Source: Armatimonadota bacterium
Lineage (GTDB): Bacteria; Armatimonadota; Zipacnadia; Zipacnadales; FEN-943
Direction of reading: 5' to 3'
Assembly: GCA_026419655.1 (NCBI GenBank)
Contig: JANZZA010000254.1
Location: 1-9,826 of the forward strand
Length of the DNA stretch: 9,826 nt
The notes under the pieces are model-generated. The model had not been told where the DNA came from. It worked only from the letters and a program-made list of their open reading frames with translations, and ran no database searches. Below, one piece after another: positions 5,645-9,826 of the stretch (within the stretch, counting starts at the first letter, position 1; each line of letters starts with the position of its first letter). Both the position numbers and the translations under genes were made by a program.

Positions 5645-6646
5645 TCATCGGCGCGGCCCCCGACGCTTAAGCAGGGTCATGACGGCGGCGGTCTTCCCAC
5701 GCCACGAGTGCCAGAGCCGCCGGGCCACCTCGGCTGGCGGCTGCTCGCGCAGAGCCAGCAAAGCACGCACAAGGCCATAGGCCCGCGCATGACCTACCAG
5801 GAAGCCATACAGGAGCACCGCGGGAATCTGCCACGGCCTGGCATGTTTGATGGCCGCGTAGGCCCAGTTGTGTCCCTCGGCAAAGAGCATGTGGGGTGCG
5901 CTGTAGGCGCGGGTGGCTTCTCCGAAACGTTCCGCCGGGTAGTGGTCAACTATGGCCAGGGGATCATAGATGAGCCGGAAGCCCTGGCGCCTTACCGACA
6001 GGCAGGCCTCCATGTCATTGCACTGGGCGGCGCCAAGCTGCAGGGACTCGTCAAAACCCTCCCCCAGCAAGACGCGGCGAAAGGACATGTTGGCGCCCTT
6101 GAGGATGTCGCATTCTGTGGGCATCGCCGGCACAAGGCTGAGGTGATGGTTGCCCACCGGCCGGCCATACCATGAATACCTGCCCACCACTCGCACCTGG
6201 CCGTCAACCACTCCATCTCCGCGATGTATTACGTCCCGCCCACCAGCACCGCCGACTTCTGCGCCCGCATAATGGCTCGCCAGCCGCTCAAGCCACTCCG
6301 GACGGGGCACACAATCGTCGTCGGTAAAGCACACGATGTCGCTGCTGGCGGCGGCCAGGCCGGCATTCATGGCCGGTATCTGGCCCGGGTGCGAAATAAA
6401 AGCCGTCCGCAGTCGGCCGGCAAATCCTGGATGCGCGGCGAGCCATTCAGCGACTGCTTGCCTTGTGTCCTGGTCTTCTTCACGCACCACGACGATTACT
6501 TCATCGGCAGGCCTGGTCTGGGCAGCGAGGCCATTTAGGCAGGCGACCAGGGCCGTCGGCCGCCTGTAAGTGGGCACTATGACGGCGACCGTTGGCAGGC
6601 TTGTTTCAGTGGAAAGCTTTTCGGCGGCGGACCGCTCGGTGCTCAC
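5645..6646 (-). CDS. GT2-family glycosyltransferase (GT-A fold)
   Basis: The 333-residue product is a nucleotide-sugar-dependent glycosyltransferase. VAVIVPTYRRP (20-30) is the N-terminal nucleotide-binding strand, and TDDDCVPRPEWL (108-119) holds the metal-binding DxD. GANMSFRR (184-191) and the acidic CNDMEACLSVRRQG (209-222, Glu213) are the acceptor-side and catalytic-base motifs. A hydrophobic stretch at about 273-299 could anchor the protein to the membrane. The start chosen is GTG 6646, with GGAG nine bases upstream; a TTG six codons earlier has no site. Either choice overlaps the 3' end of uvrA, by 41 or 59 bases, so the two genes are probably co-transcribed and translationally coupled. 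The product and acceptor are not predictable. It is probably part of surface glycan or glycolipid synthesis with the GT4 gene downstream. Confidence 0.83.
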   Translation of the reverse strand: MSTERSAAEKLSTETSLPTVAVIVPTYRRPTALVACLNGLAAQTRPADEVIVVVREEDQDTRQAVAEWLAAHPGFAGRLRTAFISHPGQIPAMNAGLAAASSDIVCFTDDDCVPRPEWLERLASHYAGAEVGGAGGRDVIHRGDGVVDGQVRVVGRYSWYGRPVGNHHLSLVPAMPTECDILKGANMSFRRVLLGEGFDESLQLGAAQCNDMEACLSVRRQGFRLIYDPLAIVDHYPAERFGEATRAYSAPHMLFAEGHNWAYAAIKHARPWQIPAVLLYGFLVGHARAYGLVRALLALREQPPAEVARRLWHSWRGKTAAVMTLLKRRGPRR

Positions 6647-9479
6647 TGTGCAGCACTCCGCCAAGGTACTGGCCGGTATACGAAGACGTGACGCTGGCCA
6701 CTTGCTCCGGGGTGCCCTGGGCGACTATCCGTCCGCCTTCCTCCCCGCCTTCCGGCCCGAGGTCAATTATCCAGTCGGCGGTCTTAATCACGTCCAGGTT
6801 GTGCTCGATGACAATCACGGTATTGCCAGCGTCAACCAGGCGATGAAGCACTTCCAGGAGTTTCTCTATATCCACGAAGTGCAGGCCGGTAGTGGGCTCG
6901 TCGAGGATGTAGAGGGTGCGGCCCGTGGAGGGCCGGGAGAGTTCACGGGCCAGCTTAATGCGCTGGGCCTCACCCCCTGACAGGGTTGGCGCGGGTTGGC
7001 CCAGCGTGAGGTAACCCAGACCAACTTCGGAAAGGGTGCGCAGAGGTGCCTGGAGTTTGGGCACATTGGCGAACATGTAGGTGGCCTCATCCACGGTCAT
7101 GTCCAGGACCTGGGCGATACTGAGCCCCCGGTAGCGGATAGCCAGGGTCTCTTTGTTGAACCTCGTGCCGCCACACTCTGCGCATGTCACCCATACGTCC
7201 GGCAAGAATTCCAGGGCTACGCGGACGCGCCCCTCGCCCTGGCAGGCTTCACAGCGTCCGCCGGGGACATTAAAGCTAAACCGTCCCGGCTTGTAGCCGC
7301 GCACACGAGCTTCAGGCGTCTCCGCAAAGAGGCGGCGGATCTCGTCAAAAAAGCCCACGTATGTCGCCGGGTTGGAGCGCGGCGTGCGGCCAATTGGCGA
7401 CTGGTCAATGGCGATGACTTTGTCGAGATGCTCATATCCGATAATGCGCTCATGGAGGCCGGGCTTGTCGGAAGCGTGGTGCAGGTAGCGCCGAAGGCCA
7501 CGATAGAGGATGTCAATGACAAGGCTGCTCTTGCCCGACCCGGACACGCCTGTAACGCACAAGAAGGTGCCCAGGGGAAAGCGCACGTCAATGCCCTTGA
7601 GGTTATGCTGTCGGGCGCCGCGGATTTCGAGCCATTGGCCTGTGCCGCGGCGCCGACTTGCAGGCACGCGTATCTCGCGCCGGCCGGCAAGATACGGCCC
7701 GGTGACGGACTCGGGGCAGGTGGCCATGTCGCCGGGTGGGCCCGAGTAGATAACCCGGCCGCCTTCGGGACCAGCGCCCGGGCCAAGCTCGACAACGTAG
7801 TCGGCTGCCCTGATGGTTGCCGGGTCATGCTCGACTACCAGGACGGTGTTGCCCAGGTCGCGCAGTTGGCGCAGCAGGGCAAGGAGGCGGTCCTGGTCGC
7901 GGGGATGCAGCCCGACGCTGGGCTCGTCGAGAATGTAGATAATGCCGGCGAGACCTGAGCCAAGCTGGGTGGCCAGGCGGATGCGCTGGGCCTCGCCGCC
8001 GGCTAGCGTGGGAGCGGTGCGGTCCAGCGTCAGGTAGCCCAGCCCTACTTGCTCCATGAACTCCAGCCGCGAGGTGATTTCCCGGAGTAGCTCCCTTGCC
8101 ACCAGGGCGTCGCTGTCGGGAAGCTGGAGCTGGCGGAAGAAAGTCAGCGCCTGGGACACCGTGTGGCTGACGAGCTCGGCGATAGACAGTCCGCCGATCC
8201 TCACCGCCATGGCCTCGGGCCGCAGTCGCTTGCCGCCGCAGTCGGGACACGGCAGTTCCCCATAAAACCGCTCCTGGTAACGAGCCTCAGCCCTGGAGGC
8301 CTTTAGGGTAGGTTTTTCGGCGCTGGCCGGAATTATGCCCGGGAAGGGACGTGAGTAGCGAAAAGTCTGCCCGTCGCGCGACTTATACTCGAAGGTGATG
8401 ATTTCCTCGCCGGAACCGTAGAGTATGACCTGCCTGAGATCCTCGGGCAGGTCTCGCCAGGGGACCGAAGGGTCAAAATCATAGTGGCGGGCCAGGGCTT
8501 CGATTTGATGACGCATGACTGGGCTTTTCACCGCGCCGTACGGAGCCAGGGCCCCGTCCAGGATGGACTTGTTTGGGTCAGCTATTAGAAGCTCTGGGTC
8601 CAGGTCGCGGACGACTCCCAGGCCTTCACAGCGCAAGCACATCCCCTCAGGGTGGTTGAAGGAAAACAGCCCCAAAGTCAGGGTGGGGAAGACGGCTCCG
8701 CACTGTGCGCAGGCAAATCGAATAGAGTAGGTCCTGTCGTCGCCGTCGAGGATGCCAGCGATAACAAGTCCGTTGCCTTCCGCCAGGGCTGTTTCGACGG
8801 CTTCGGCTATGCGTCCACGTTCAACCTGTCCTGCCACCAGCCGGTCAATGACTATTTGCACGAGATGGGATGCTTTGTCGTCCAGAGACGCTGTCTCGGC
8901 AAGGTCGTATATCTGCCCGTCCACGCGCACGCGCGCATAACCCTTACGGCGGATAGCGCGGATGGTCTGACGGAAGCTCTGCCCCTCGGTTTGCGCTGGG
9001 GCAAGTATGAGGTACCGCGTGCCGGCTGGAAGAGCGGTCAGGTCATCGGTTATTTGCTGGACGGTCCACGCCCTAACCGGTCCGCCACAGCGATAACACA
9101 CTGGCTTGCCACAGCGGGCATAGAGCACACGCAGGAAATCGTAGATGTCCGTCAGGGTGGCGACTGTAGACCGCGGCGTGCCGGCTGCTGAGCGCTGGTC
9201 AATGGCGATGGCGGGCGGAAGACCATCAATGTGCTCGACATTGGGTCGCTCCAGCCCGCCGAGAATTTGTCGTGCATGGGTGCTCAGCGACTCGACGTAC
9301 CGGCGCCGCCCTTCGGCATAGATGGTATCAAAAGCAAGTGACGACTTACCGGAGCCGCTAACGCCGCAAAAGACTATCAGCTTGCCGCGTGGTAGCTCCA
9401 GGTAGGGGATGTCCAGATTGTGCTCCCGGGCTCCGAAAATCCTTATCAGCCCGGTCGCTTCATGCTCGTCTCGTGCCAT
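6606..9479 (-). CDS. uvrA: UvrABC excinuclease subunit A
   Basis: The 957-residue product is full-length UvrA, the dimeric ABC ATPase that finds bulky DNA lesions and loads UvrB in nucleotide excision repair. Two ATPase modules are visible. The first has Walker A GVSGSGKS (39-46), a signature reading LAGGEAQ (492-498) and Walker B ILDEP (516-520). The second has GVSGSGKS (644-651), LSGGEAQ (833-839) and ILDEP (858-862). Zinc-binding cysteines are intact: C257/C260/C281/C284, and C743/C746/C766/C769, which carries the DNA-binding zinc finger; CPDC also occurs at 411-414. The first signature has Ala where Ser is usual. There is no Shine-Dalgarno sequence before ATG 9479, but a promoter lies so close that the mRNA would be almost leaderless. 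No uvrB or uvrC is in the window. The short leader shows no clear LexA box. It does not resemble the truncated drug-resistance paralogues. Confidence 0.97.
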   Translation of the reverse strand: MARDEHEATGLIRIFGAREHNLDIPYLELPRGKLIVFCGVSGSGKSSLAFDTIYAEGRRRYVESLSTHARQILGGLERPNVEHIDGLPPAIAIDQRSAAGTPRSTVATLTDIYDFLRVLYARCGKPVCYRCGGPVRAWTVQQITDDLTALPAGTRYLILAPAQTEGQSFRQTIRAIRRKGYARVRVDGQIYDLAETASLDDKASHLVQIVIDRLVAGQVERGRIAEAVETALAEGNGLVIAGILDGDDRTYSIRFACAQCGAVFPTLTLGLFSFNHPEGMCLRCEGLGVVRDLDPELLIADPNKSILDGALAPYGAVKSPVMRHQIEALARHYDFDPSVPWRDLPEDLRQVILYGSGEEIITFEYKSRDGQTFRYSRPFPGIIPASAEKPTLKASRAEARYQERFYGELPCPDCGGKRLRPEAMAVRIGGLSIAELVSHTVSQALTFFRQLQLPDSDALVARELLREITSRLEFMEQVGLGYLTLDRTAPTLAGGEAQRIRLATQLGSGLAGIIYILDEPSVGLHPRDQDRLLALLRQLRDLGNTVLVVEHDPATIRAADYVVELGPGAGPEGGRVIYSGPPGDMATCPESVTGPYLAGRREIRVPASRRRGTGQWLEIRGARQHNLKGIDVRFPLGTFLCVTGVSGSGKSSLVIDILYRGLRRYLHHASDKPGLHERIIGYEHLDKVIAIDQSPIGRTPRSNPATYVGFFDEIRRLFAETPEARVRGYKPGRFSFNVPGGRCEACQGEGRVRVALEFLPDVWVTCAECGGTRFNKETLAIRYRGLSIAQVLDMTVDEATYMFANVPKLQAPLRTLSEVGLGYLTLGQPAPTLSGGEAQRIKLARELSRPSTGRTLYILDEPTTGLHFVDIEKLLEVLHRLVDAGNTVIVIEHNLDVIKTADWIIDLGPEGGEEGGRIVAQGTPEQVASVTSSYTGQYLGGVLHSEHRAVRRRKAFH

Positions 9480-9493
9480 AGCGTAAGCGAGCT

Positions 9494-9523
9494 AGTATGT
9501 GCCTTTTAGCGTCGCCAGGTCAA
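9494..9523 (-). promoter_or_regulatory. Sigma-70-type promoter for uvrA
   Basis: On the minus strand TTGACC (9518-9523, 5 of 6 to TTGACA) and CATACT (9494-9499, 4 of 6 to TATAAT) are separated by 18 bases. Transcription would start near 9487, about 8 bases before the uvrA ATG. The -35 box lies only 17 bases from the transposon end at 9540. Confidence 0.5.
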
Positions 9524-9587
9524 GGGCGCCCCATTGTGGGGGAGTATTCAGTTTACTCAGGATTTTGTTTGAGGCAGGAAAGAGTGA

Positions 9588-9640
9588 GGCGCGGAGAATC
9601 ACCTTGGAGTTGAAAACTGAAAAGGAGGTGTCTCCGCGCC
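9588..9640 (+). promoter_or_regulatory. Leader hairpin burying the transposase ribosome binding site (right copy)
   Basis: GGCGCGGAGA (9588-9597) pairs perfectly with TCTCCGCGCC (9631-9640), which is directly followed by the ATG. CACCT (9600-9604) pairs with AGGTG (9626-9630), part of the AAAGGAGGTG ribosome binding site, with a 2-base bulge between the stems. Known transposase genes of IS10 and IS50 use comparable folding to silence mRNA that reads in from outside the element. The same function is inferred here. Confidence 0.65.
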
Positions 9641-9826
9641 ATGACGCCAGACGCGGCAACAGTAGCAGCATGGTGGAAGCAAGTGAAGAAGAGATTAGGG
9701 CGCAGAGGGGTGCTGGAGTGGGTGGTGAGGGAGCTTGGCAAGCAGGTAGCAGAGAGCCTGGCGGAGGTAGTGAACCTTTTCTTGCAGTGGCGGGTGGAGG
9801 AGCTTTTGAGGCGGAGGCGGTGGGGC
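9641..9826 (+). CDS. Transposase, N-terminal part (cut by window edge)
   Basis: Sixty-two codons are visible, opening MTPDAATVAAWWKQVKKRLG. AAAGGAGGTG lies at 9621-9630, ten bases before the ATG. The visible part is rich in Arg, Val, Leu and Glu, with WVVRELGKQVAESL and a basic RVEELLRRRR stretch. It probably forms amphipathic helices of an N-terminal DNA-binding or dimerisation region. No catalytic DDE or tyrosine motif falls inside the window, and I could not assign a family. The transposase call rests on the duplicated element end, the strong leader hairpin and a matching start in the left copy. Confidence 0.65.
   Translation, partial: MTPDAATVAAWWKQVKKRLGRRGVLEWVVRELGKQVAESLAEVVNLFLQWRVEELLRRRRWG

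Larger units (their letters stand above)
9540..9826 (+). mobile_element. Right insertion-sequence end (5' end of element, running out of the window)
   Basis: Positions 9540-9680 match the reverse complement of 1-141 at 136 of 141 bases. The five differences are spread through the leader and first codons. The element continues to the right edge with an open transposase frame. The two copies face away from each other, each with its 5' end towards the six genes between them. The distal end and any target duplication lie outside the window. Confidence 0.8.

Noticed and set aside
6996..7958. Long open frame of 320 codons on the plus strand opposite uvrA
   Set aside because: It is antisense to a full-length, motif-complete uvrA and its translation shows no recognisable domain. 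Long antisense frames are expected in GC-rich coding DNA. The open frames at 5528-6175 and 4499-5197 on the plus strand and 1090-2220 on the minus strand were rejected for the same reason.
6606..9479. UvrA-like drug-resistance paralogue as transposon cargo
   Set aside because: The protein is 957 residues with both ATPase modules and zinc clusters complete, as in housekeeping UvrA. Nothing nearby suggests an antibiotic cluster.

Overview
The window is a bacterial chromosomal segment of roughly 60% GC with closely packed genes. It holds six complete protein-coding genes and is bracketed by the ends of two copies of one insertion sequence. The host cannot be named from this sequence. The hexulose-phosphate synthase/RraA fusion beside an AcsE-type corrinoid methyltransferase suggests an anaerobic or C1-using lineage, for example Chloroflexota or Bacillota. 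That is an inference from gene content and I hold it weakly.

Layout. Positions 1-141 (minus) and 9540-9826 (plus) are the 5' ends of two copies of the same transposable element. They face outwards and match at 136 of 141 aligned bases, and each carries the start of a transposase gene. Between them, the left half holds a plus-strand set: a fused 3-hexulose-6-phosphate synthase/RraA-type aldolase (266-1606), a ketopantoate-reductase-family dehydrogenase three bases later (1610-2530), and, after a 384-base structured gap, a methyltetrahydrofolate:corrinoid-type methyltransferase (2915-3742). The right half is a convergent minus-strand set: uvrA (6606-9479) from a promoter next to the right element end, a GT2 glycosyltransferase overlapping its 3' end (5645-6646), and a GT4 glycosyltransferase (4088-5239).

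How the genes may work together. All three plus-strand enzymes belong to families that handle C1 units or 2-oxo acids: formaldehyde condensation, pyruvate-type aldol chemistry, 2-oxo-acid reduction and methyl transfer from a folate. A shared C1/keto-acid pathway is plausible but unproven. The isomerase that normally follows hexulose-phosphate synthase and a corrinoid partner protein are both absent from the window. UvrA is the damage-recognition ATPase of nucleotide excision repair. The two glycosyltransferases probably act on cell-surface or exported glycans and may be co-transcribed with uvrA simply by position.

The intergenic regions are the most unusual part. They contain four copies of a palindromic repeat, always downstream of a gene and always in the same orientation relative to it. 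Two of these copies sit inside diverged copies of a longer element of about 180-190 bases with an internal inverted pair 123-125 bases across. The transposase leaders fold into a stem that buries the ribosome binding site. No tRNA, rRNA or CRISPR array was seen.
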